From Acidobacteriota bacterium (GTDB taxonomy: Bacteria; Acidobacteriota; Terriglobia; Terriglobales; SCQP01): a stretch of 64,000 nucleotides of DNA. Position numbers and translations under genes: made by a program. This document shows positions 7,486-15,759 of this stretch, in pieces; position 1 is the stretch's first letter; each line of letters starts with the position of its first letter. Where the stretch lies: the NCBI GenBank assembly GCA_021818955.1, contig JAKASR010000007.1:1-64000 (forward strand). The letters run 5' to 3'. A model generated the notes under the pieces. That model did not search any database. It worked only from the letters and a program-made list of their open reading frames with translations, and was not told the DNA's origin.

Positions 7486-8731
7486 CCCACTGCCCATTCT
7501 GAACACGAAACTGGCCGCGACGGCCGAAACACGCTGGGCCGACTTGCCCCCGCTGCCCCCGGCGCCGCCGCCGCAGGATGGCCCGATGGGCCCCGGCCTG
7601 CCCCAGCCCGAATATCCCTCGCGGCCGCGGCTGGGCAAGCAGCGGCTGGGCGATGGCGCTTACTTTCGCATCAATGGCGTGCGCGCGTTTCGCGGCTGGG
7701 CCGTGCCTTACCTGCGCTCGCGGCTGAGCAGCAATTCGTTTTACCCGCTGCTGGCCTACCTGTTCACCGACTGGAAATGCAATCTCGACTGCCACTATTG
7801 CTGGGCCAACAACAACCAGATCAAGGGCATGAACGAATCCGTCGCCCGCGCCTCGATTGACTGGCTGCGCGCTAGCGGCAGCCGCGTGCTAGCCATCATG
7901 GGAGGCGAGCCGCTACTACGCCCGCAATTTATTCATAAGGTGGTCTATTATGCCGCACAGCGCGGCTTTTTCGTGTACCTGCCCACCAATGGACGGCTGA
8001 TGCGTCCGGAAGTGATTGACTGGCTCGGCGACGCCGGCATCGCCACCATCAACCTGGCGGTGGATTGCGTGGATGAAAAACCGGGCTTGCCCAAGGCCCT
8101 CAACCGCATCCGCCCGCAGTTCGAGTACATGCTGGAAGCCCAGCGCCGCTACGGCTTTACTTCGTTCCTCAATGTCAACATCACCCGCATCAACCTCGAC
8201 GACGTGCGGCAGTTGACCCGCATCGCCCATGACAGCGGCATCGCGATTGACTATCACATTAATGAGACCCCGCTCTTCGACCAACCCGATTTTAAGCATA
8301 TGGAAGTCAACGCAACCTATATCCAGCCGGAGGATTACCCGCGCGTAGATGAGTTGGTGGATTGGCTCATCGAGCGGCAGCGCGAAGGCGTGAAGATGGT
8401 CAACTCGATCGAGCACCTGTCCAAAATGAAGCGGCTGATGCGCGGGCCGGTCGAACCCTGGCCCTGCCGCGCGGGACAATCCACCCTGGTGATCCGCATT
8501 GATGGCACGATCGCGCCTTGTTTTCCCTTCTATAACGAAAACGGCGAATGGGGCAAAGTGGGCGAGCAAGCGCGCTTCTCCGAATGGGACAGCTCGAAGC
8601 AGACCTGCTCTCGGCGCTGCTTTTCAACACTCAACTATACCGTCGCCCATGCCTATAACGACCGCCGCGTGATCGCGTGGATGCTGAAACAGGCCAAGCG
8701 GGGATTCCGCGGGGTGAGCGGGGGGTTTTGA
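7478..8731 (+). CDS. Radical-SAM protein with SPASM-like C-terminus, in the activase operon
   Basis: The 417-residue protein has the radical-SAM cluster motif in FTDWKCNLDCHYCWANN (CX3CX2C), the GGEP motif in MGGEPLLRPQF and the TNGRLM strand. Cysteines near the end (CRAGQS, APCFPF, TCSRRCF) suggest an auxiliary SPASM/twitch-type cluster. ATG 7478 is chosen because AGGAG lies nine bases upstream; it overlaps the activase gene by 8 bp, so the product is made from the same transcript. The N-terminal 50 residues are proline-rich. The substrate is not evident. Context suggests a lipid or acyl-modifying step, for example C-C bond formation or methylation, or maturation of the neighbouring Fe-S enzymes. 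Both are inferences. Confidence 0.8.
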   Translation: MPDPLPILNTKLAATAETRWADLPPLPPAPPPQDGPMGPGLPQPEYPSRPRLGKQRLGDGAYFRINGVRAFRGWAVPYLRSRLSSNSFYPLLAYLFTDWKCNLDCHYCWANNNQIKGMNESVARASIDWLRASGSRVLAIMGGEPLLRPQFIHKVVYYAAQRGFFVYLPTNGRLMRPEVIDWLGDAGIATINLAVDCVDEKPGLPKALNRIRPQFEYMLEAQRRYGFTSFLNVNITRINLDDVRQLTRIAHDSGIAIDYHINETPLFDQPDFKHMEVNATYIQPEDYPRVDELVDWLIERQREGVKMVNSIEHLSKMKRLMRGPVEPWPCRAGQSTLVIRIDGTIAPCFPFYNENGEWGKVGEQARFSEWDSSKQTCSRRCFSTLNYTVAHAYNDRRVIAWMLKQAKRGFRGVSGGF

Positions 8732-8742
8732 GTCGGCGCCTC

Positions 8743-8963
8743 AAGCGTTAACGGCCGCGTCGGACAGCAGTTTCGTCCTTGGCAATTTCGGAGAAATTGC
8801 CTCTAGTAATGCCCGCAGGCCGATTTCGCGCGGGGTTCCTTTTAAGTCCCGTGCCTTTTAACGACAATAAATTTTCGGCAGCTATGAGTATTCGCCATGC
8901 GTCCGGTTTCGGCCGGACCCTTGCGAAAGCGTCAGTGCCTAAAAGTAAAAGCGGCCGTGCCGC
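8743..8963 (+). repeat. Dispersed structured repeat, copy A (near full length)
   Basis: This copy begins with AAGCGTTAACGGCCG and ends with AAAGCGGCCGTGCCGC. It contains the GGCAATTTC/GAAATTGCC hairpin (loop GGA), the central block with CGCGGGGTTCCTTTTAAGTC, the GTCCGGT-TTCG-GCCGGAC hairpin and the final AGCGGC-type hairpin. It occupies most of the space between the stop of the plus-strand radical-SAM gene (8731) and the stop of the minus-strand phosphatase gene (9078). On the minus strand the end hairpin followed by TTTTACTTTT resembles an intrinsic terminator for that gene. Confidence 0.9.
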
Positions 8964-9047
8964 GTCTCGTTATGCCTGACGCGCCAGCTTTTTGACATTT
9001 AACGCTTTATTTCAATATTCAGTTCTTGGAAAAGACGAAATTATCGT

Positions 9048-9065
9048 CCAAATATGGACGAATCT
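9048..9065 (-). terminator. Possible weak terminator hairpin behind the phosphatase gene
   Basis: A perfect 7-bp inverted repeat (TCGTCCA/TGGACGA, loop AATA) lies just downstream of the minus-strand stop at 9078. On the minus strand it is followed by a T-containing but interrupted run. It is AT-poor in the stem and short, so termination here would be weak; repeat copy A follows further downstream. Confidence 0.3.
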
Positions 9066-9077
9066 GGAAATTTGCAA

Positions 9078-10274
9078 CTATATCTTCCGCGCGACCAGCA
9101 AGGTGCGGTCGTCGTGATATGGCGCGCTGCCGCGGAAGGTTTCGCAGGCGGCCTGGATGGCGTCAATCGCTTGGCGCGGCTGGGCGCCGTGCAGCCCGCG
9201 CACCGTCTCGCGGATGCGCTCCGGGCCGAATTCCTCGCCGCTTTCGTTAAACAGCTCCGACCAGCCGTCGGTGTAGGCGACCAGCAGGTCGCCTGAGCGC
9301 ATCTCGCACACGCCCAGCGGATATTGGGTCTCGGGCGCAAGCCCGAGAAACACGCCCCCCGCGGTCAGTTCTTCCACTTCTTGGGCGCGCACCAACAGCG
9401 GAGCTGGATGGGAGCAGTTGGTATAGATGATACGGCCGGTGGCGTCCAACTCGCTGTAAAACATGGTGACCAGGTTGCGGATTTCACCCGGCTGCACCAG
9501 GCTGCGGTTGAGCAACCCCACCTTATAAGTCACTTTGAAATGGGTCTCGCTGACTACGCGCAGGGCGGTATGCACGCCCGTAATCAACACCGCCGCCTCG
9601 AAGCCTTTCCCCTTGGCGTCGGCCACCACGAAGGCGGTGTTGGAAGGTCCGATCGGTAGCACTTGAAAATAGTCGCCGCCGACTTCCTCGGCGGGGATGG
9701 AGAAGCCTGCAATTTCATATCCGGGGGCCTGGGGCAGCGCCGTTTGCAGCAGGCTCAACTGCTGTTCCCGCGCCAGCGATAAAATTTCGCGCAGGCGTTG
9801 TTGCTGGTGATGCCGGTCCACGAACAGGCGCACCAGCCGGCCCATCACCTGGAAGGCGGCCTCGCGTTCCTCGCCTTCAATTCCGGCCAGCGAACGGGTG
9901 AGCAGGCCCAGCACCCGCTGCTGCTTCGGACCGACCGGGATCAGCAGCAGGTCGTACCAGGCGGGGCCCTCCGGGCCTTCGCGCCGCAATCCGCGCTGGA
10001 TCCACCACAGATTGCCGTCCAACCGTCGCTGCCAGGTACGGAGAGAAAGATTCGGCTCCAGGCCTACCCAGGGCGCTTCGTCGCTGCTATAGATGCGCTC
10101 GTAGCGCGTCCCGTCGGGCTGAAAGACCGCGGTCGAGACCAGCTCCAGCGCTGCGCCCAGCTCGCGCTGCAGATTTTGCGCCAGCCCCTGGGTGAAATCG
10201 CCTTGGCGATGGCCGCGCGAGGTGTTTTCGATCAGGTCGAAGAGCTTGCGCTCGAAATTTTTCGGCATTGGCAT
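9078..10274 (-). CDS. SpoIIE/RsbU-type PP2C serine phosphatase with N-terminal sensor region
   Basis: The 398-residue protein has a GAF-like N-terminal region (about 1-150), a linking helix with REILSLAREQQLSLLQ, and a SpoIIE-type PP2C domain from about 180. The metal-binding aspartates sit in EEVGGDYFQVLPIG, AFVVADAKGKGFEAAV and LLVAYTDGWSELFNESGEEFG. Such phosphatases dephosphorylate anti-anti-sigma (STAS) proteins and so control alternative sigma factors or other partner-switching outputs. No RsbV/RsbW-type partner is encoded nearby, so the target is unknown. The gene stands alone, with intergenic space on both sides, and is predicted to be cytosolic. Confidence 0.88.
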   Translation of the reverse strand: MPMPKNFERKLFDLIENTSRGHRQGDFTQGLAQNLQRELGAALELVSTAVFQPDGTRYERIYSSDEAPWVGLEPNLSLRTWQRRLDGNLWWIQRGLRREGPEGPAWYDLLLIPVGPKQQRVLGLLTRSLAGIEGEEREAAFQVMGRLVRLFVDRHHQQQRLREILSLAREQQLSLLQTALPQAPGYEIAGFSIPAEEVGGDYFQVLPIGPSNTAFVVADAKGKGFEAAVLITGVHTALRVVSETHFKVTYKVGLLNRSLVQPGEIRNLVTMFYSELDATGRIIYTNCSHPAPLLVRAQEVEELTAGGVFLGLAPETQYPLGVCEMRSGDLLVAYTDGWSELFNESGEEFGPERIRETVRGLHGAQPRQAIDAIQAACETFRGSAPYHDDRTLLVARKI

Positions 10275-10384
10275 AGACGGAATTCGCGTCGGGAATACTC
10301 ATGCTAGCAGTAGTGCGCCTCGGGAGGGAAGTTGACACAAAGCGATTTTTTGTATCTATCCGGATCTTTCCGTGGCTTCTTGCC

Positions 10385-13243
10385 TTAAGCGGGAACCAGC
10401 CACGCAGCCGGCAATTGTTTCCATAATTGCGCGCCGTTGAGATATGCGCTCCGATCGTCGCGTTGGGCAGTCAGCCTTTCTCCGGTCAACAGATGTCTCC
10501 AGGCCGCTGGCGTATCTGCCGGCAAGCGCATCCGAAGGCCGGCTTGGCGCGAATCGAGCTGCCAGAGGCCAGACTGGCCGCGCGGCAGCATGCGCACCGG
10601 CGCCGCGGCGATCAGCCATTGCCGATCGAACCGGCGCGCGAAGGCGCAGGTGGCCGGCGCTGCCGGCTCGCAATCGAGCGGCAGATATTCGCCTTCGAGA
10701 AAAAGCTCGGGGTGCTCGCGGCGGAAATGCAGCCCGCGCCAGAGGAGATAAAGCTTGATTTTTCCCGAGGACCAGTCTTGTCGCCAGACTTCAAGCGCCG
10801 CGGCCAGATTACTTTCGGCGCCGGCGCGCACTTCCGTTAGCAACCGCCGTCGCAAGGCAAAGTCCACCGGAGCGCGATTATCCGGATCCACCAGCCGCAA
10901 GTCCCAAAGCTCCGTTCCCTGGTAAATATCGGGGGTGCCGGGCAGCGCCAGGCGTAGGGCGAGTTGAGCCAGCGATTCCGCCGCTGCCAGGGGCGCCAGC
11001 CGCGCCAGAAATTCCGTGAAATCGGCGCGAAAAGCCGCGCCGGCTTCGCTCGTCAGCAAGTGCGCGATGAATTTGGCCAACGCCTGCTCGAAAGCAGGAT
11101 TGGGATGACTCCAGCGGGTTCGCCCTTTCAGTTCCCGCGCCGCCTTGAGCATATGCGCGGCTATGCGCTCACGAAATTCATCCGTAATGCCGGCATCCGC
11201 CGGCCAGGCGGCGACCAGGGTTTGATAAAGGTAGTACTCCAGATTGGGGCCGGGCAGCAGGGTATGTCCACTGCGCGGTTTCAAGCGCCGGGCAAGGCGA
11301 TGCCAGCCGCGTACGCGCCGGCCCCACTCTTCCGCCATTTCGCTCAGCAGGTTCAAGCGGATGCGGCCATCTTCGGAACGCTTGGTGTCATGCGTGGTGG
11401 CGGCATTCCAGCTCAGCGGCCACATCCGCTGGCGCTCTCCCACCAGGCGATGGAATTCGGCGACGCTCAGGCCGTCGATATCGGGCCAGCCGCCGACTTC
11501 GTTTTGCGCGAGCAGGCGATTGTAGGTATAAAACGCGGTGTCTTCGATGCCTTTCGCCTTGACCGCGCCGCTCCATTGCTGCCATTGCTCCAAACAGAGC
11601 AGTTCGGCGCGGCGCGCGGCCTCGGCTTCGGCCGGGTTTTCGACGGCCTCCGACGGGCCGGGCAAAAGCCATTGGTGCAGAAAGGTGAGCACGGATTCCG
11701 GCAGCGAATCCCGCCGCCACTGGGCAGAGGCCGTGTTCCAGGCTTCTTCCCAAAGCGACCGGTCCCGCTCGGAAGGAAAAAAACTGTTGCGATAGCTGCG
11801 GTAAGCCGGCAGGGCCACGGTCAGCTCGCGCAGCGCCCGTTCCAGGCCGTGCTCATCCAGTTGCAGACCGCGCTGCCCGGCGGCATGCCGTAATTCATGC
11901 ACCAGCCGCTTCAATTCGCCGGAGAAATGGCTTTCGACAATCTCGCGCTGCCGGGCGCGGGCGATTTCGTCAAAGCCGCGCGGCCGGCGGCGGTGGAGAA
12001 AATGCGTATAAATTTCCGTCAGGCGAGCCATGCCGGCAGGCTCGAGAAAAAGCTGGTTGAGCAGATTGAGGCTGTCGTAGCCGGTGGTTCCGGCGACGGG
12101 CCAGTCGGCGGGCAAGGTCTCCTGGCGCGCCAGAATTTTTTCGACGATCAGGTAAGACCTGGGGGCATTTGCCGGCCGGGCGCGCTGCAAGCGGTTCAGG
12201 TATGCGGCCGGATCAAAGAGGCCATCCACATGATCGATTCGCAGCCCGCTGATTTCACCTTTTGCCAGCCAGTCGAAGACGCGCGCATGGGTGGCTTCAA
12301 ACACCGCCGGCAATTCCTGGCGCACGCCGACCAGATGGTTTAAGGCGAAAAAGCGGCGATAGTTCACCTGCCGGCCGGCGCCGCGCCAGGCCACCAGGCG
12401 CCAGGGCTGAGAAGCCAGCAGGCGCGGCCAGGCTCGTCGCAATGTCGCGTCCGCATTGGTGCGGCGGTAGGGCTGATTCCACCACCGCAAATGCGCAGCC
12501 AGCCAATCCGATAACGGTGCTTCCAGGCTAAAACGGGCAAGCCGCGATTTGAAATCGGCAAATTCGAGCCGCAGTTCGTGCGCGCGGCTGGCATCCCAGG
12601 ACGCGGCTTGGTGCAGGCTTAGCGCCAGGCGCCGAAGTTGGCCTGTCAGGCTGGGAATCGGCGGCGGCGCCGGCGTGCGCAGAAAATATGGCAGCGCACT
12701 TAAGCCAAATGGATAGCTTTGCTGGTAATAAACGATTTGAAACTCGCCCTCCACAAAGCGCACGGACAGCAGGCCGCGCTGAAGCGCTTGGGCTGTGGTT
12801 TCGCCCAGCAACGGCAGAATGAGTTTACTTTTCGCGGCGGAGACGGCATGCGCCGGCGGCCGGCTCGTGCCCACCGCCCAATCCACATCGAACCAGGCGG
12901 CATAAGGCGAGGCGGAGCCGAGTTCGAGCAGGTTGCGCCAGTACGGATTGCGCGGGTCGGCGGCCATGTGATTGGGAACAATATCGAGCACCAGCCCGAG
13001 GCCCTGTTCCCGGAGTTTCGCGATCAGTTCGCTAAAGCCGCTTTCGCCGCCCAATTCCGGGTTGACCCGGCTGGGATCACAAACATCATAGCCATGCGTG
13101 CTGCCGGGCAGCGCCTCCAGCAACGGCGAGGCATATAAATGCGAGATGCCCAGGGCACGGCCGTAATCGGCCCATGCCCGCGCGGCAGATAACGGAAACG
13201 TGGGCTGAATTTGCAGCCGATACGTGGCGATGGGCGCAATCAC
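10385..13243 (-). CDS. treY: Maltooligosyltrehalose synthase
   Basis: Starting at GTG 13243 (APIATYRLQIQPTF), the protein has 952 residues and the TreY pattern of GH13 subfamily 26: HLYASPLLEALPGSTHGYDV, LGLVLDIVPNHMAADPRNPY, ISGLRIDHVDGLFDPAAYL (nucleophile Asp region), YLIVEKIL (acid/base Glu), and TTGYDSLNLLNQLFL. It isomerises the reducing-end alpha-1,4 bond of maltooligosaccharides to an alpha,alpha-1,1 bond, the first step of TreY-TreZ trehalose synthesis. The GTG overlaps the stop of the GH57 gene (GTGA), so the two are coupled. The longer open frame to 13363 does not fit the family start. TreZ and TreX are not in the window. Confidence 0.93.
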   Translation of the reverse strand: MIAPIATYRLQIQPTFPLSAARAWADYGRALGISHLYASPLLEALPGSTHGYDVCDPSRVNPELGGESGFSELIAKLREQGLGLVLDIVPNHMAADPRNPYWRNLLELGSASPYAAWFDVDWAVGTSRPPAHAVSAAKSKLILPLLGETTAQALQRGLLSVRFVEGEFQIVYYQQSYPFGLSALPYFLRTPAPPPIPSLTGQLRRLALSLHQAASWDASRAHELRLEFADFKSRLARFSLEAPLSDWLAAHLRWWNQPYRRTNADATLRRAWPRLLASQPWRLVAWRGAGRQVNYRRFFALNHLVGVRQELPAVFEATHARVFDWLAKGEISGLRIDHVDGLFDPAAYLNRLQRARPANAPRSYLIVEKILARQETLPADWPVAGTTGYDSLNLLNQLFLEPAGMARLTEIYTHFLHRRRPRGFDEIARARQREIVESHFSGELKRLVHELRHAAGQRGLQLDEHGLERALRELTVALPAYRSYRNSFFPSERDRSLWEEAWNTASAQWRRDSLPESVLTFLHQWLLPGPSEAVENPAEAEAARRAELLCLEQWQQWSGAVKAKGIEDTAFYTYNRLLAQNEVGGWPDIDGLSVAEFHRLVGERQRMWPLSWNAATTHDTKRSEDGRIRLNLLSEMAEEWGRRVRGWHRLARRLKPRSGHTLLPGPNLEYYLYQTLVAAWPADAGITDEFRERIAAHMLKAARELKGRTRWSHPNPAFEQALAKFIAHLLTSEAGAAFRADFTEFLARLAPLAAAESLAQLALRLALPGTPDIYQGTELWDLRLVDPDNRAPVDFALRRRLLTEVRAGAESNLAAALEVWRQDWSSGKIKLYLLWRGLHFRREHPELFLEGEYLPLDCEPAAPATCAFARRFDRQWLIAAAPVRMLPRGQSGLWQLDSRQAGLRMRLPADTPAAWRHLLTGERLTAQRDDRSAYLNGAQLWKQLPAAWLVPA

Positions 13244-15720
13244 CGCAGCAGGGCCCCAATCTCTTCGGCAAAATCCAGCCGTTCGCCCAGAACGCGGCCG
13301 GCTTCCAGCCAGGCGAACGCGCCGGAGTCGCCCGCATCGGCGCGTTCGCGCATCGACTCCCATAGCGCCGGGGTGAGGATTTCATAGACTTCATTCTGGG
13401 TTTGCCAGAGGTCCACGCGAAAGGGAAAATCGCGCGCCAGTTCCACTTCGGCGGTAAGGCGTCGCAACCACTCCTGATTTTCGGGGTCGGCGCGCAATTC
13501 GGCGGCGGTTCGTTCCAGATGGTGGCGCAAGAGCGGCTCCAAGTGGGGATAATCGGGTGAGATGCCGGCGCGCTCGGCTTCCTGGCGCAGTGCGGCAATA
13601 CGTTCCAAATCGAGCCGCGGGTGGCGCAGTTCGTGCGCCAAGGCGGCGGAGAGCGAAAATTCCGCTGCCAACTGCAGTTCTTCCGGGATCGGGGTTTGGG
13701 TCTCGTGCAGAAACAACAACAGCGGCACGTGATGATCGTAGAGCCGCTGGTAAACGGTAGCGGCATCGGCCAGTTCCTGCCTCAATACCAGTTGCAGCAC
13801 CGCATGGCGATGCTCGCGAAACAGCAGCTTGAGTGTGTTTTCCCGGAAGGCGAATTCCTCCTGCAGGCGAGCCGTGACTCCGGCCAGATCGCCGGAATGA
13901 AACAGCTCCGCCCAAGTCTCGGTCGCCGGCGGAGTCTCGGCGGGACGGACGCCGCCGGAGAAGTTATGTAACCCGCGGTGCAGCAGGCCATAGGCGAAAC
14001 GCTGGCTTTCTCCGGTGATCCGCGATCGTACTTCCACCAGGCCCGCGGCCAGCCGGGCCGCACCCGCGGTCCAGAGCTGTTGATGGAGGCTTTCGGCCTG
14101 ATACCCTCGCGGCGCTGGCGGCAGCCGGCTTCCGCCACCGGCATGATTGAGCAGTTCCACCACGCCATGCTCGACGGCTACCATTTCCGGGCGCAAACGC
14201 GCGGGTTCAATCAGTTTTGTGAACACGTGGCCGGCGTCGCCGAACTCGGATACATTGCTCGGCACGTTTTCCAGATCGCGCTGCAGGCTGGCGGTCCAGT
14301 TTTCCCCCGCGGGACCGAATATCTGGTCAGCCAGTTCGGCGGCGCGCGCGGCATAGGCGATCACCTGCGTCGTCTCGATGCCGGAAACTTCGTCAAAAAA
14401 CCAGCCGCAACTGGTGTACATCAGCATGGCGTGATGCTGTATTTCCAGCAGGCGCAAGGCCTGGCTGACCTCGTGTTCTTCCAGCGGCCGGCGGGAATGG
14501 GCGGCAAAAAACGAGCGCACGTTGTCGGGCGAGCGGTCAAGCACGACCTGGATGTAGGCATCGCGCGCCGCCCAGGGGTCGCGTAACAGTTCGCCCGCCG
14601 CCTGCTCGTACCGCGGCGCCAGCCCGTCGCGCAAGTGATCGAACGCCAGCCGCAGCGGCGCCCGCCAGGTCTGGCGCCAGCCGGCGTGTGCACCGCTGTT
14701 GCAGCCGCAATCGGAGCGCCAGCGTTCGATGCCATGGGCGCAGCTCCAGGAGGTGTTTTCCAGGATTTCAGCTTCCCGGCGCGGCGGGAAGCGTTCGAGG
14801 TATTCGGCGTAATTGGTCAATTGCGCGGCTTCGTTTGAGGCTTCGTTCCGCTCCGCCGGGCTCTGTTGGATGCGGTCCAGACAGAAGGCTAAAGCCATAT
14901 CGCCGAAGGCGTGATGATGGCCGTAGCTTTCCCCATCGGTGGCGACATGCGCGAGTTGAGCGCCGGGTTTTTGATTGTGCAGGCTCAGCAAGCGCTCGGC
15001 AAATTTGCCGCCATCGTTCAGCAAGCCTTCGAAGGCGATGGCGCGCGAGGCGGGACCATCGTAGAAAAACAGCGCCAACTCGCGCCCGGAAGGCAAACGC
15101 GCCAGATAAGCATGGCGCGGGTCGATGCAGGCTCCGCCCACATCGCGCCAGACGTGGCCCCTGAGATTGCGCACCCGCGCCGCCTGGTGCGGCGCCAGGA
15201 TGGTGAAGCGCAGGCCGGCTTCGGCCAGCGCCTCCAGCGTGGCCAGATTGACCGCGGTTTCGGGCAGCCACATGCCTTCCGGTTCGCGTCCAAAGGCCTG
15301 GCGGAATGCCGCTACCCCCCAGATGACCTGCGTGCGCAAATCGCGCGGGTTGGCCAGCGGCAAAATCATATGGTTGTAAGCTTGCGCCAGGGCGCTGCCG
15401 TGTCCGGAAAAACGATGCCGGCTGGCCACATCGGCTTCGCGTAGCGCCGCCAGCAGGTGGGGATGCCTTTCCGCGATCCAGGAAAGCAGAGTGGGCCCAA
15501 AGTCGAAACTGATGCGGGAGTAATTATTGACGATGCGCCGGATGCGCCTCTGCTCATCCAGTAGCCGCGAAGCCGCATTGGGCGCATAACATTCCCGCGT
15601 AATGCGCTCGTTCCAGTCGTGGTAAGGAGAGGCTGAAGGCTGAGCTTCGATGCTTTCCAGCCAGGGATTTTCCCGGGGTGGTTGATAAAAATGACCGTGA
15701 ATGCAAACGAATCGGGGCAT
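13240..15720 (-). CDS. GH57-family protein with DUF3536, likely alpha-glucan-active
   Basis: The protein of about 826 residues starts MPRFVCIHGHFYQPPRENPW, the typical GH57 first block with the metal- or substrate-binding His. It continues with a second block SFDFGPTLLSWIAERHP, PEGMWLPETAVNLATLEALA (catalytic-nucleophile-type block) and VATDGESYGHHH. The C-terminal half corresponds to DUF3536. GH57 enzymes act on alpha-glucans as amylases, branching enzymes or glucanotransferases. Coupling to treY (GTGA overlap) points to glycogen or maltooligosaccharide turnover for trehalose. ATG 15720 is preferred over an in-frame GTG at 15726. The exact specificity cannot be read from sequence. Confidence 0.85.
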   Translation of the reverse strand: MPRFVCIHGHFYQPPRENPWLESIEAQPSASPYHDWNERITRECYAPNAASRLLDEQRRIRRIVNNYSRISFDFGPTLLSWIAERHPHLLAALREADVASRHRFSGHGSALAQAYNHMILPLANPRDLRTQVIWGVAAFRQAFGREPEGMWLPETAVNLATLEALAEAGLRFTILAPHQAARVRNLRGHVWRDVGGACIDPRHAYLARLPSGRELALFFYDGPASRAIAFEGLLNDGGKFAERLLSLHNQKPGAQLAHVATDGESYGHHHAFGDMALAFCLDRIQQSPAERNEASNEAAQLTNYAEYLERFPPRREAEILENTSWSCAHGIERWRSDCGCNSGAHAGWRQTWRAPLRLAFDHLRDGLAPRYEQAAGELLRDPWAARDAYIQVVLDRSPDNVRSFFAAHSRRPLEEHEVSQALRLLEIQHHAMLMYTSCGWFFDEVSGIETTQVIAYAARAAELADQIFGPAGENWTASLQRDLENVPSNVSEFGDAGHVFTKLIEPARLRPEMVAVEHGVVELLNHAGGGSRLPPAPRGYQAESLHQQLWTAGAARLAAGLVEVRSRITGESQRFAYGLLHRGLHNFSGGVRPAETPPATETWAELFHSGDLAGVTARLQEEFAFRENTLKLLFREHRHAVLQLVLRQELADAATVYQRLYDHHVPLLLFLHETQTPIPEELQLAAEFSLSAALAHELRHPRLDLERIAALRQEAERAGISPDYPHLEPLLRHHLERTAAELRADPENQEWLRRLTAEVELARDFPFRVDLWQTQNEVYEILTPALWESMRERADAGDSGAFAWLEAGRVLGERLDFAEEIGALLR

Positions 15721-15759
15721 TAGCACTATGAGATGACCAATGTGAGTGGCAGTGGCGCC

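Noticed and set aside
8779-8979. Open frames inside the dispersed repeats (also in the 42.7-43.0, 51.2-51.4, 51.9-52.1 and 52.5-52.7 kb copies)
   Set aside because: They follow the repeat sequence, differ in frame between copies, have no ribosome binding sites, and several would end in neighbouring unique DNA.
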